From Oryza sativa Japonica Group (Eukaryota > Streptophyta > Magnoliopsida > Poales > Poaceae), in NCBI RefSeq assembly GCF_034140825.1, contig NC_089039.1, forward strand, positions 23,171,501 to 23,235,500: 64,000 bases of DNA, in the 5' to 3' direction. Below are positions 23,480 to 34,600 of the stretch, piece after piece (within the stretch, counting starts at the first letter, position 1; every line of letters begins with the position of its first letter). The position numbers and the translations under genes were made by a program. The notes beneath the pieces are model-generated. The model was given only the letters and a program-made list of their open reading frames with translations, searched no databases and had not been told where the DNA came from.

Positions 23480-25826
23480 TCACGCCACGTGACCGGCCGC
23501 CGCCGGCGGCCTGGAGAGGATACGGGCGTAGAGCATGAGGTTCCAGACGTCGGGGACGCCGGGGAGGCACCAGTGGATGCAGTCCGCGTACGTGGCCGGG
23601 TCGGCCTGCTGCTCCGGCGTCAGCACGCGGCCCTGACGGATGGTGTGCACCGACGTGTGCCCGTCCTTGCGGAGCTCCGACATCGCCGTCACGTCCACGA
23701 ACGTGACCGGGACGCGCCCCGCGGCGCGGGACGCGTTCCTCGCCGCGCGGAACATGTCCCAGTCCGTGCCCAGCCACAGCGGGCCGTGCCAGTTCTGCAC
23801 CGGCGCGTCCTCCTTCGCGCACCGCACCCCGCCCGGGTTGCCCCACGCCTCCGGGCTGATCATTTACACATGTACATGTTTGATCAGTAACAAATTTGGT
23901 CGTCACGTAATAGTAAGTTTGTTTACTGAGATTTATACGTAAGTTGGAGTAGTATAGATCATGTTGACCGTTCTAAAAGTCAATGCCTAGGATTCTGTGT
24001 GAGCTGGGCATGCTTTCAATTCAAGTACGAAAAATAAAAAAAAAATAGACCTCGAAGTATTCTGACACACAGAAAATCCATCCACCTACCTTGGGGAGTA
24101 TAAAACTCGTGATATTGTAGTATTGTGATGATGTGCATGTAATTCAATCGTGCAACCATGTGATGGTCCTGTACAGAGCACAGAACTAGTAGTGAACTAC
24201 ACACATGTGGAGCTTTCATCCTAGTTTCCAAAACTAATGTAACATGCTCGGCACGCTAGCGGTTGAAAGCTACCTCATTTGTTGATTTGTCACCCCGGTT
24301 GGCGCCAAGTCGCTTATGTGACGCACGTTGTGGACTGGCTAAAGTCCACAGAGAAACTAGAAGAAACAAACATGTCACTCCAGAATACATTCTAAATGGG
24401 ATGCAATGCCAATGTGGTCATCCCATGGACCATGTAATGCCCGTCTTAAGACATGTTTTCTATATCCTTAAAAAAATTAGGAAAAAATGAATCATGTATG
24501 TGACTAATTAATCAACTTAAAATCGAGCGCGTTTCTTTTGTTCCTGGTCAAATTTTGATAGGAATACGAAATTGCACGGGAGAAAATGTACGTATGTGTG
24601 TAGCTAGCTAGGATTTTGCTCACCTGATGTGAAGAGGGGAGACGCTCATGAAGAACACGGACGTGCGGGCCGGGTCGACGTTGTCGTTCACCCAGGTCGC
24701 CCATGTGTCGAGCACTCTCCTGTACGCCTCGATCCGACCCACCTCGTCGTACTCCTCCCACGTCTTCCCCGTCGGCCTCCTGATCACGGTGAATTGGTCA
24801 TGGCGGGTTGGTAATCTGGTTGGACAATGGCACGAGAGAGATAGCGGTAGCTTACACGACTTTCATGTTGACCGTGTTCATCCACCAGATGTACGTGTTG
24901 AAGACGAGGTAGTCGACGCCGACCCAGTCGCCGGCGTGCGCGGCGATCGCCTCGGGCTTGATGACGCGGTCCCGGATGCTGTGCGCCTTGGGGTCGTCGG
25001 AGTTGGACTCGACGAGGAACGGCGCCCAGTAGAACTCCACAGTCGCGTTGTACTCCCAAGCGTGGAGGACGACCCGCTGGCCGTCCCACCACGTCACGTA
25101 GCTCTTCCCCGGCGACAGCGCCGGCCGCACCAGGCACACCATGGACTCCCACTGGTTGCGGTTCAGCGAGTCGCCGACGAACATGAGGCGCTTCCCGCGG
25201 AGCCGCTCCATGAACAGCCTCGCGTCGAAGGCGAGCGGGAGGTCGCAGTCCCTCGGCTGCCACCGCCACTTCTGGTAGCCGTCGTCGCGCCGCCCGTTCC
25301 GCGTGCACGTCACCTGCGCCGTCAGGTACTCGCACTCCTGCTCGCGGTACAGCGGGTACGTCGCGTTGTCGAACACCCACTTGCCCTTGGACAGGTTGCA
25401 CGTCTCCGGCACGTTCACCTCGGCGCCGGCGGCGACCGACGGCGACGCCATGAACTTCTTCCTCGCCGCCTTGGCCGCCTTCTTGTTCGGCCGCCTCTTC
25501 GCGCTGACCTTCGGCCGGTGCCTCTCCGTCACGCTGTGGTGCTTCTCCGGTTTGCCGCCGTGACCAAGCAAGACTGGCTTGTTGACAGATACTAGCTCCT
25601 CCTTCCGGGCGAGCCCGGCGCCGCCGGCTGATCCTCCCGTTGTCGGCAACGACGACGACGGCGACCTTGCCGTCGTCAGATAAAGGATCTCGTCGCGGAA
25701 CATGAGGAGGACGGAGGCGACGAAGAAGACTGCGGCGACATAGACGGGCAGCCGTCTGCTCCTCCGGAGGGACGCCGCCGCGCGCCTCGCGCTCAGCAAC
25801 GGGTTGCGCCGGCCGGGGAGGCCCAT
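23480..25826 (-). CDS. TBL/DUF231 polysaccharide O-acetyltransferase (500 aa)
   Basis: Minus-strand exons: 25826-24856, 24779-24624, 23855-23480. GT-AG introns, and the chain closes at 500 aa. It belongs to the TRICHOME BIREFRINGENCE-LIKE family, Golgi enzymes that put O-acetyl groups on wall polysaccharides such as xylan. Seen: a short basic N-terminus, one membrane anchor at about 27-43 (type II topology), a Ser/Lys/Arg-rich stem, the TBL domain from CNLSKGKWVFDN (143-154), the GDS motif with nucleophile Ser220 (FVGDSLNRNQW), and the C-terminal DxxH with Asp467 and His470 (DCIHWCLPG). All catalytic residues are present. The start is the first ATG before the anchor (MGLPGRRNPLL). Which polysaccharide it acts on cannot be told from the sequence. 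Intron 2 (23856-24623) holds nothing recognised. Confidence 0.95.
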
Positions 25827-26736
25827 GGCGCCGGCGCGCGTGTCGTCGTTTACGCGTGTGTGGTTTCTGTCCGTGTCTTCGTGAGCTTCGTTGGGGTTTA
25901 CCGTGTTATTAGCCTTGTTGGGTTAGTTGGGAGGAGGCTATCGTACAACTGGATGCGTAATGACATGGTGATAGTACTGCTCTACTGGAGACTTTGTACA
26001 AGGCAAATGCTGAGCGAAACAATACTTTACTTTAGTGTGGAGCTGCATATGCCACATTTTGCTTGGACTACGTGCATAAAAACATTATTCTCAACATTCA
26101 TATCATCATATGAGCCAGCCAACTAGCTAACTGGACTTGTCTCGAGAATAATTCTAGAGAAACTTCTGATTAGCAGCTCTAAGGCGAATGATACTATTTG
26201 GTTTTGGGAATAGTTGAATCGGAATCTTTCGCATAATATATCAGAATCTTGTCCTACCACTTTAAGTATCTGTATATGCAATTATAACTCAGCATGGTCG
26301 AACCCATGGGCCAAAGAGGCCAAGACTACGTCAAAAAGCATACTTCTGGGGCACTGGAAACTGGAGAGAGGTATGCAATGTCATTATCAAGTGACCTGGG
26401 TGGGAAAGGGACAATATGCTAAAGGGCTGCACAATAATGTGATGCACAAATCGCAATCTGAGCCTACAACGCAAAGACCAGGAAATAAGGAAACACAATT
26501 GAAAGACTAGAATCGAAAACCTCTATGACACCTGTTTCTTTTGTTGAAGTTACTAGATAGTATGCCACGTTATACAACGACGCGCAAAGCTTTTGCGAAA
26601 TTTCAGTACCACTGTCATATTGTAGAATCGCATCATCAAATATAATATCATAGAATATATTTTCTATTAATTGGTTGAAATAAGCATATGGACACAATCA
26701 ATTTGGTTTCCCAATTGTTCCTTAGCATTTCATTTT
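25827..26736. other. Upstream region of the TBL gene
   Basis: No gene is supported. This must hold the promoter of the minus-strand TBL gene. I saw no clear TATA box near the start codon. Confidence 0.4.
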
Positions 26737-27242
26737 GAGTAAAGTGCACGACAAGTTCCTAAAATTGTATAACAGTGTTATATAGTTTATAAGTGCCTAA
26801 ACTCTCAAAATATATATTTAGATCTAAAACCTGCTAAAATGTGTCATTTTGGTTCCAAATTACCACGGCCCTTCCAAGATCCTACGTGACGCTAACATGT
26901 CATGCCACACAAATGCTGATATATCATATTCACCAATCCTACACAGACTAACAAATAGGACCCATTCAAAAATTTTATTTTATTTTCTCCTTTTTACTTT
27001 TCATTTCCTTTTTTCTTCTTCATGCTTTGGATGCCGAGGCTCCATTTGTCATTGTAGAGTTAATGATGATACACGTCATTGTTTATGTGGCATGCCACGC
27101 CAATGCCACATACGATCTCGAAGGGACCATGGCAGTTTGGGGCCGGAATAATACACTTTGACGAGTTCTATGATCTAAATAAGAGTTTGGAGATTTAGAT
27201 ACATGGCCCTACAAGTTTAGGGATCGACCGTGCACTTTACTC
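26737..27242. mobile_element. DNA element with GAGTAAAGTGCACG inverted ends
   Basis: The left end is gagtaaagtgcacgacaagt. The right end is its complement with few changes (accgtgcactttactc). About 506 bp, with no coding sequence. The end type resembles Mutator-like MITEs, but no clear 9-bp duplication was found. Confidence 0.6.
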
Positions 27243-27562
27243 TTACGTTTTTTATCCACATAAATTTTCGATGCTGTCCTTTTGTTCGAAATCATCGTTC
27301 TACTTACCCACAGTGGACTCAATTGCCGGTTTCAATTAGAAATAGAATCCTGTATGCTCCAAACTAGGAGTAAACTAAAAGAATTTTTTTAATTAAAAGC
27401 ACCAAAATTTTTAGTGTAAATATAGTATTTTCTAATACCGAAAGTATCAAGAGATATGAAATTTTATACTAGAATATATATTACTTTCCAGTATCTTCTT
27501 AAGGACGGTAAAATCACTCAAATTAAAATGCAGAAGAATAAAGATCAGAATCTTGTAACGCT
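27243..27562. other. Intergenic AT-rich spacer
   Basis: Nothing recognised between two DNA elements. Confidence 0.4.
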
Positions 27563-27571
27563 TTTTCTGCA

Positions 27572-28907
27572 GGAAAAAGTCCAATTTGACTCACTTAATT
27601 GTACGCCGAATCTAATTCATACCCCTTAACCAGAAAACCGGATAGGACGACTCTCCGAACTAACGAAACAGTGCAATTTGACTCTCTCGGCGGTTTTGCT
27701 GACATGGCGCTGACGTGGCAGTGTTAACCCGGACTTCGTCCCACGTGGCGCTGATATGGTTTTAGAATTGAAAAAAAAATCAGTGGGACCCATCTGTTAT
27801 TCATACAAAATATATTGTGGGACCCACTAGCATGTGGGGCCCACATGTCATCCTTCTCCTTCCCTTCTTCCTCCTCCCTCTCTCTCTCCCTTCTCTCTTT
27901 TCTCTCCCCCCTCCGGACGCACGCGGGGATCGATGGCAGCGGCAAGCGGGGGCCGGAGTGTCGACGGCGGCGTACATGCGGGGCTAGAGACAGATCGGCG
28001 GCGTACGGGAGGCGGGCGCTGGAGTGTCCACCACCCCCTCCAGCTCCACCTCGCCATATCCATGTCGTCATCGTCGTCCGTGTCCCCTTCCCCCCTTCCG
28101 CTGCGCTGCCTCTCCCTTCTCCCTTCTCGGACAGCGGCGGCGCTTCGGCAGGCGATGGCGGAGGAAGGGGAGTAGCTCGACGGTGTGGAGGACGCTCCCG
28201 AGCTCGGCGGCGGAGGGTGGGCGAGATCTCGGCGGCGCCACCTCTCCCCTTTCCCTTCTCCACCACCGACAATAGCCTCGGAAGGCGGCGACGCTTCGGT
28301 TAGCGGCGATGGAGGTAGAGGAGTATCACAACGGCGCGGAGGGCGCACACGAGCTCGGCGGCGTTGCGCTCCACCGACGCCGCCTCCCATGACCGCGCCA
28401 TCTCCCCCAACGTCTCTACGCTCCTCCGCCTTGACTACTCTGTCGCCTTTGCCGAGGCCAAGCTCCCCGTGCTCGTCTGGTGACGCCGTCGTGGGCGTGG
28501 TTCCAGCAACAACGCCGCCTAGATCCCCCGCCTCCTGCTCGCCGCTGCCGCCGCTTTGGTCCTCGCCCGCATGCCGCCGTCGCCACTCCGGCCAAGAGAG
28601 GGGGAGAGAAAGAGAGAGGGGAGAGAGGGAGGAGGAAGGAGGGAAGGAGAGGATGACATGTGGACCCCACATGTCAGTTGGTCCCACAGTATTTTTGTGT
28701 GTGTAAATGACAGATGGGTCCCACTGATTATTTTTCAATTCTAATGCCATGTCAGCGCCACGTCAGCAAAACCGCTCTCCAAAACCGCTGAGGGAGTCAA
28801 ATTGCACTGGTTTCATTAGTTCGAGGAGTCGTCCTATCCGATTTTCTGGTTAAGGGGTACGAATTACATTCGGCGTACAATGAAGGAAGTCAAATTGGAC
28901 TTTTTCC
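27572..28907. mobile_element. Mutator-like element A, long inverted repeats, 9-bp TSD
   Basis: Ends ggaaaaagtcc... and ...ggactttttcc, with a perfect 9-bp duplication TTTTCTGCA (27563-27571 and 28908-28916). The inverted repeats run far inward, about 300 bp with gaps, including gtgggacccatctg against its complement. The GC-rich middle contains a direct repeat about 153 bp apart (28123 and 28276 onward). It has no transposase. The open frames on both strands within the middle are low-complexity and not credible proteins. The size (1,336 bp) and TSD suit a non-autonomous MULE. Confidence 0.85.
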
Positions 28908-29297
28908 TTTTCTGCACATATGCAATTGCTTAAACCCATGGGCCAAACACTGCACAAAATTAGCCCAACAGGGTGCTTGTTTATTGGAAAAAGTCCACTT
29001 GGACTCCCTTAATTGTTCATCGAATCTAATTCATGACTCTTAACTAGAAAACCGGGTAGGATGACTCCCCTAATTAATAAAACCGGTACAAATTGAATCC
29101 CTTGGCGGTTTTGAAGAGTGGTTTCGCTGACGTGGCGTCTACATGGCAATGTTGACTTGGTCTGCTATTGACGTGACGCTTAGGTGGCATTATAACTAAA
29201 AACATACACGTGGGACCAATTCGTCATTCACATAGAAGAAGAATTTGTGGGGCCCACATGTTAGTCTATCCCTTCCTCATCCTCCCCAATCTCCCCC

Positions 29298-29616
29298 TTA
29301 TCTCTCTCTCCCTCCCAATTCAGAAGGCGGGGGGCGGCGCCGGCGGCGACGACCGCCGAGCTTCGCTCTCGAGCCTTGGTCAGGTCTGGGCGGTAGCGGG
29401 CGCGACCTCAACGAGGAAGTTGGGCTGCCGCCATGTCGGACTCCCAGACGCGGTCGTCGGGGTAGCGGACGGGGTCGGTGGTGGCGTGGTGGGGGTGCCG
29501 AAGTTGATGCGGATGGTGAGGGAGAGGAAGAAGGCGCCCTCAAAGATGAAGGGGTGACCAGTGGTGGCGTTGATGAGGCAGTCGGAGAGGAAGGCCTGGG
29601 ACTGAGCCAGCGCCAC
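29298..29616 (-). pseudogene. Possible second captured coding fragment in element B
   Basis: On the minus strand an open frame reads FLSDCLINATTGHPFIFEGA before turning proline/threonine-rich. It abuts the alternative oxidase fragment in opposite orientation. I do not recognise the protein. It may be a second captured exon or chance in GC-rich DNA. Confidence 0.25.
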
Positions 29617-29620
29617 CAGC

Positions 29621-30164
29621 TTCGAGCACAGTGGCGGCTAGATACGCGCGCTGCTAGAGGAGGCCGAGAACGAGCGGATGCACCTCATGACCTTCATGGA
29701 GGTGGCCAAGCCGAGGTGGTACGAGCGCACACTCGTGCTCGCCGTCCAGCGCGTCTTCTTCAACGCCTACTTCCTCGGCTACCTCCTCTCCCCCAAGCTC
29801 GCGCACCGCGTCGTCGGCTACCTCGAGAAGGAGGCCATCCACTCCTACACCAAGTACCTCAAGGACAACGAGGCCGGCAAGATCGAGAACGTCCCTGCGT
29901 CGCCGATCGCCATCGACTACTGGCGGCTCCCCGCCGGCGCCACGCTCAAGGACGTCGTCGTCGTCGTCCGCGCCAACGAGGCGCACCACCGCGACGTCAA
30001 CCATTTCGCATCGGTACGTGCGTGCGTGTGGATTCCCAAGCTTGATGTGTGCTTTGTGTAGGTTTGAGATGACTGAATTATTTTTGCTTGTGATGTGCAT
30101 GCAGGATGTCCATTTCCAGGGGATGGATCTCAAGGATACGCCTGCCCCGCTCGATTATCACTGA
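29621..30164 (+). pseudogene. Captured alternative oxidase (AOX) gene fragment
   Basis: Two exon pieces, 29621-30013 and 30105-30164, are joined by an intact GT-AG intron (30014-30104). They encode the C-terminal half of a plant mitochondrial alternative oxidase, the cyanide-insensitive ubiquinol oxidase. Seen: [45 protein letters not shown], then DVHFQGMDLKDTPAPLDYH and TGA. The di-iron ligand motifs ENERMH and EAHH are kept. A stop replaces the Trp expected after SGG (near 29639), and the N-terminal half with transit peptide is missing. It lies wholly inside Mutator-like element B, so it is a transduplicated fragment, not a working oxidase. The intron shows that genomic DNA was captured, not cDNA. 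Confidence 0.85.
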
Positions 30165-30899
30165 TGATTAATTTTCAAAAGAAGATTATCACTGATGAAA
30201 TCTTGCGGCGGCTTGTGTCCTACTCAGCTCTGCAGTTGTTACCAGGAAACACGAGTTGCTGTTGATCTGTTGTATCCTTCCTCGGCCTCCCCGCCAGGCG
30301 GACGCGTGACGGGTGCAGCGTCTCGGCGACAAGGTTGCGCCAGAGGATTTGCCAGACGGGCCCTCATCTACAGTGCGTGATGGTGTAGCCGTTCTCGCCG
30401 AGAAGCGAGCGCGCCACCTCCAGGCGGTCGGCGAGAGCGGCGCCGCGCTCCACAAGGGCGGGGCGCGCGATGCAGCAGTCGGCCACGAAGGAGGAGGAGG
30501 AGGGCGACGAGGCGAAGCGGCGCCACAGACAGCCATCGCATCGCCATCCACCGCTGCCGCCCGCACCACCGCCATCGCCATTGCCGCCGACAGCGGTTGC
30601 TCTGCTGTTTTTTTTCAAAGATAGAGGGAGAAGAGGGCCCTGACAAGCTGGCCCTATGATTTTTATATTTTTCCCTAATCAATTGCATGTGGGCCTCATG
30701 ACTAGGCTGACACATCAGCATAATGGGCCAAGTCAGCATGCCACGTCAGCAAAACTGCCCTCTAAAACCGCTGAGGGATTCAATTTATACTGGTTTTAGT
30801 AATTGGGGGAGTCATCTTGTCCGGTTTTGTAGTTAAGAGTCATGAATTAGATTCGGTGAACAATTAAGGGAGTCAAAGTGGACTTTTTCCTTGTTTATT

Positions 30900-31482
30900 A
30901 CTAGCATCTGGGCTTTCCATGCCTAAGCGGCCGAGCAGATACCACCATTCCAAAGCAGGAGCATTGTCCAGAGGAGAGGCGGCGGAGTGTGCGGTAAACC
31001 ATGGCGATGGCGCGGCGGCGGCGTGGAGCCAGAAAAGGCGGCGGCGCGGAGCAGCACGCGGCCAGGAGGCGGGCGCAGATGGCTCGGTTGCGGGCTCGTG
31101 GCGTCAGGCGGTCAGCGCATCGGCGGCGAGGGACAAGGCGGCAGTCAGAGGCTCGCAGGCACCGTGGCCCGAGGGCACGCGGCGAGCCAGCGATGTCCCG
31201 GTCGAGGAGCGGGGTCATGGCGCCAGGCGACGGCGGCGGCGGCGGTCGGGGCTTCAGAGGTTGGGGTTCGCCGGCGCAGGTACGGACGGCGGCCGGTCGC
31301 CGCCCTACCCCAGAGTCGGTGGGTCCGCGCTGGCCCACATGCGTGTTTAGCGGGGACCACATGCTATTGGGTACGCCCTGTGCCGCGCCTTCACTGGAAG
31401 GAAGCATCAACTTCAGCACGAATCGCAAGGCAAAATGGACGGTTGGTACCAACCACGCGCCAAGAGAGTGGCAATAGCGGCG
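30900..31482. other. Upstream region of the 334-aa gene
   Basis: GC-rich up to about 31380, with overlapping open frames on both strands that are not recognisable proteins. A 14-bp perfect palindrome GGTTGGTACCAACC lies at 31441-31454, just before the TATA box. Confidence 0.45.
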
Positions 31483-31490
31483 TATATATT
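31483..31490 (+). promoter_or_regulatory. TATA box of the 334-aa gene
   Basis: TATATATT about 133 bp upstream of ATG 31616. Together with the palindrome at 31441-31454 it supports the chosen start exon. Confidence 0.55.
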
Positions 31491-31615
31491 TCGGAAAAGG
31501 AGGTGCTGTCAAGGGGGCCCCACTCGCAAACGGAACCAGGAAGAAGAAGCAAACCATCACCACCACCACCTCCTCCTCCCCTCCTCGTCGATTGCTCATC
31601 GTCTTCCTCACCGGG

Positions 31616-34600
31616 ATGGCGGACCAGGAGGATCAGGATGATGGCGGAAAAGGGTAAGCCCTTGCGTTTCGTTTCCTGCTTGTTTCGTTTGCTACTCAAT
31701 GCCGTGCGAGTTTGTTCCGTGAGGAATATTCTGCTCTTTTCTGAAGGTGATTATGCACGAAAATTCACCACCGCGAGTCATTTGATTGGATTTTCGCTTT
31801 GGCTTCTTCTCGAGCTCTTTAGCCTGCAAGCTCTCGTGTGTTGACTAGTTTCTGAAGTTTCGTGTGTTCTTTGTTCTTCGAAGGCTCAGAGCACTTCAGG
31901 GTTTAGTGGCTAAACCCCTCCCAGTTTGGAGCCTTGCAGGATCGTGCATCGCCGATCAAAATGCATCTGCTCGGATTTTCACTTTGTGGATTTTATTTGA
32001 ATTCTGTGAAGTCTGCGATTTCTCATCTGAAAATATTTCCGGAAGCTCTTGTGTTCTCTTCGTCTTGAAAGCACTTTCGGGTTTCCTTGAAGCCTTCTTA
32101 ATCTCTCTGCTTGTTTCTTTTTCTACTCAATTTCGTGCGAACTTGTTGGTGAAGATCCTGTTCTCCGCGAAAGTGATTAGGCACGAAAATTCACTACCAC
32201 GACGAGTTTTTGCGACGCCATCTGATTGGATTTTCACTTTGGATATTTTTTTAGCTCTCCAGCCGGCAAGCACTCGTGTATGATTAGTTTCTGAAGTTTT
32301 CGTGTTCTTTGTTCTTGAGAGAAGTTTAGGTTTCAGTTAAAACCCTCGTCGTTTGAAGCCTCACAAGATCGTTTATCACCGATTGAATATGGAATATGAT
32401 TTGCTCTCACCTGGAAAAAAATATTCCCGAAAGTTCTTGTGTTCTTTTCATCTTGAAAGCATTTTCGATCACGGGCACAGCTCCAAGTGCATCCCCAGAT
32501 TCATTTAAGTGGATCGGAGAAGGCCAGAAGGCCAGAATGGCCATGACTTCTGCTCAATTGACATTGTTGTGCATTACGTTAGAGTTGAATCAAAACCATG
32601 AGGTGATATGTGTTTCCGTTAATGCAGCACAGAAACAGTATGCTGCTCTTGTATATAGAACAAGGAGTCATATCCCCTTCTTCGTTATGTTTTGGTTGGT
32701 TTAGTCCGTTTGGAATGTTAGTTGCTGCCTGCAAATTGTTCAAATGCACTGATTAAGTCCAACCATATGATATCTATTTCTTCAGTATTTCTGTTTACTT
32801 TTCTGATAACTAGCATGGTTGCCTGTACAGATTGCGCGGCTAACATCTTTATATTTTCTCTCATATAATAGCATGTATGTTTTCTCATTATATTATTCAA
32901 ATATATTAAAATGACAACATAATTTTAAATTTTGCAATAACTTTACAAAACTACAATGTGTAATATTCATATTATATTTTATATACGTGCTAGTTATTAA
33001 TTATTTTTAATATCAAATTTTAGTTATTTGTAAATTATATATATTCCTATATGGACTCTAGACTCGTCTTTTAATATTTCTTTTTTTTTAAATTCCGAAT
33101 TTTCTGTAAATTGTATTTCTATATAGACTCTATGCTCTTCTTCCAATATTATTTATTTTTATTTCTGAATTTTTGTTATTTCTAATTGTATTTCTATGTG
33201 GACTCTAAACTCATCTTTCAATATTCTTTAATTTTTAATTTCGAATTTCAGTTACTTCTAAATTGTATTCCTATATTTATATTCCTATATTGACCTTAAA
33301 CTCTTCTTCCCATGTTTTTCTTAATTTCGAATTTTAGTTATTTGTAAATTGTATTTTCATACGGACTCTAAACTCTACTTTTAATTTTATTATGTTTATT
33401 CTAAATTTTAGTAAGTTTTAAATTCCTATATGGACTCTATACTCTACTTCTAATATTCCTTATTATTAATTCCGAATTTCAGTTATTTCCTAATTGTATT
33501 TCTATATGGACTCTATACTCTACTTCTAATATTCCTTATTTTTAATTCTGAATTTCAGATATTTCCTAATTGTATTTCTATATGGACTCTATACTCTACT
33601 TCTAATATTCCTTATTTTTAATTCCGAATTTCAGTTATTTCCTAATTGTATTTCTATATGGACTATTTACTCCTCTTCTAATATTCATTATTTTTAATTC
33701 CGAATTTCAGTTATTTCCTAATTGTATTTCTATATGGACTCTATACTTCTCTTCTAATATTTCTTATTTTTAATTCCGAATTTCAGTTATTTCCTAATTG
33801 TATTTCTATATGGACTCTATACTTCTCTTCTAATATTCCTTATTTTTAATTCCGAATTTCAGTTATTTCCTAATTGTATTTCTATATGGACTCTTTACTC
33901 TACTTCTAATATTGCTTATTTTTAATTCCGAATTTTAGTTATTTCCTAATTGTATTTCTATATGGACTCTAGTCTCCTCTTCTAATATTCTTTATTTTTT
34001 AATTCCGAATTTCAGTTATTTCCTAATTGTATTTCTATATGGACTCTAGTCTCCTCTTCTAATATTCTTTATTTTTTAATTCCGAATTTCAGTTATTTCC
34101 TAATTGTATTTCTATATGGACTCTAGTCTCCTCTTCTAATATTCTTTATTTTTTAATTCCGAATTTCAGTTATTTCCTAATTGTATTTCTATATGGACTC
34201 TAGTCTCCTCTTCTGATATTCCTTATTTTTTAATTCCGAATTTTAGTTATTTCCTAATTGTATTTCTATATGGACTCTAGTCTCCTTTTCTGATATTCCT
34301 TATTTTTTAATTCCGAATTTCAGTTATTTCCGAATTGTATTTCTATATGGACTCTGCTTTTTCTTTTTTTCCGATTAATGTGAGAATTTCTAGGCCATGA
34401 GAACGAACGTGGAGGCTCTTTTTTCTATTCCTTTAATTATATAATAGATTATTGGTTCTTGGTTGCATTAACCAGACATAAGAAACAAAAGCTCGAAGAA
34501 ACAACAGATCGCCTGCATATTGAAGAAACATGACTATAGTTTGGTTGTTTCTTCAGTACGACTGTTCGGTTTTCTAATGGTTACTGTTTCTTGGTTCTCA

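Larger units (their letters stand above)
28986..30890. mobile_element. Mutator-like element B (Pack-MULE) carrying an alternative oxidase fragment
   Basis: Ends ggaaaaagtcc and ggactttttcc, with a perfect 9-bp duplication TTGTTTATT (28977-28985 and 30891-30899). The first approximately 150 bp of each end matches element A, so both belong to one terminal-repeat family. The 1,905-bp element has no transposase but contains a host gene fragment (29621-30164) that keeps an intron, the definition of a Pack-MULE. Confidence 0.88.

Noticed and set aside
27848-28750. 300-aa open frame and its overlaps
   Set aside because: Low-complexity frame within Mutator-like element A, crossing its inverted repeats. 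Not a credible gene.
30189-30624. Open frames on both strands in the right part of Mutator-like element B
   Set aside because: GC-rich and Arg/Ala-heavy, with no recognisable family. A captured origin is possible but cannot be supported by eye.
30901-31611. 236-aa minus-strand and 143-aa plus-strand frames upstream of the 334-aa gene
   Set aside because: They overlap each other and the promoter, and have low-complexity composition without a domain.
33480-34360. Regular repeat array resembling CRISPR spacing
   Set aside because: Units are contiguous with no variable spacers, in a plant intron. It is a minisatellite.
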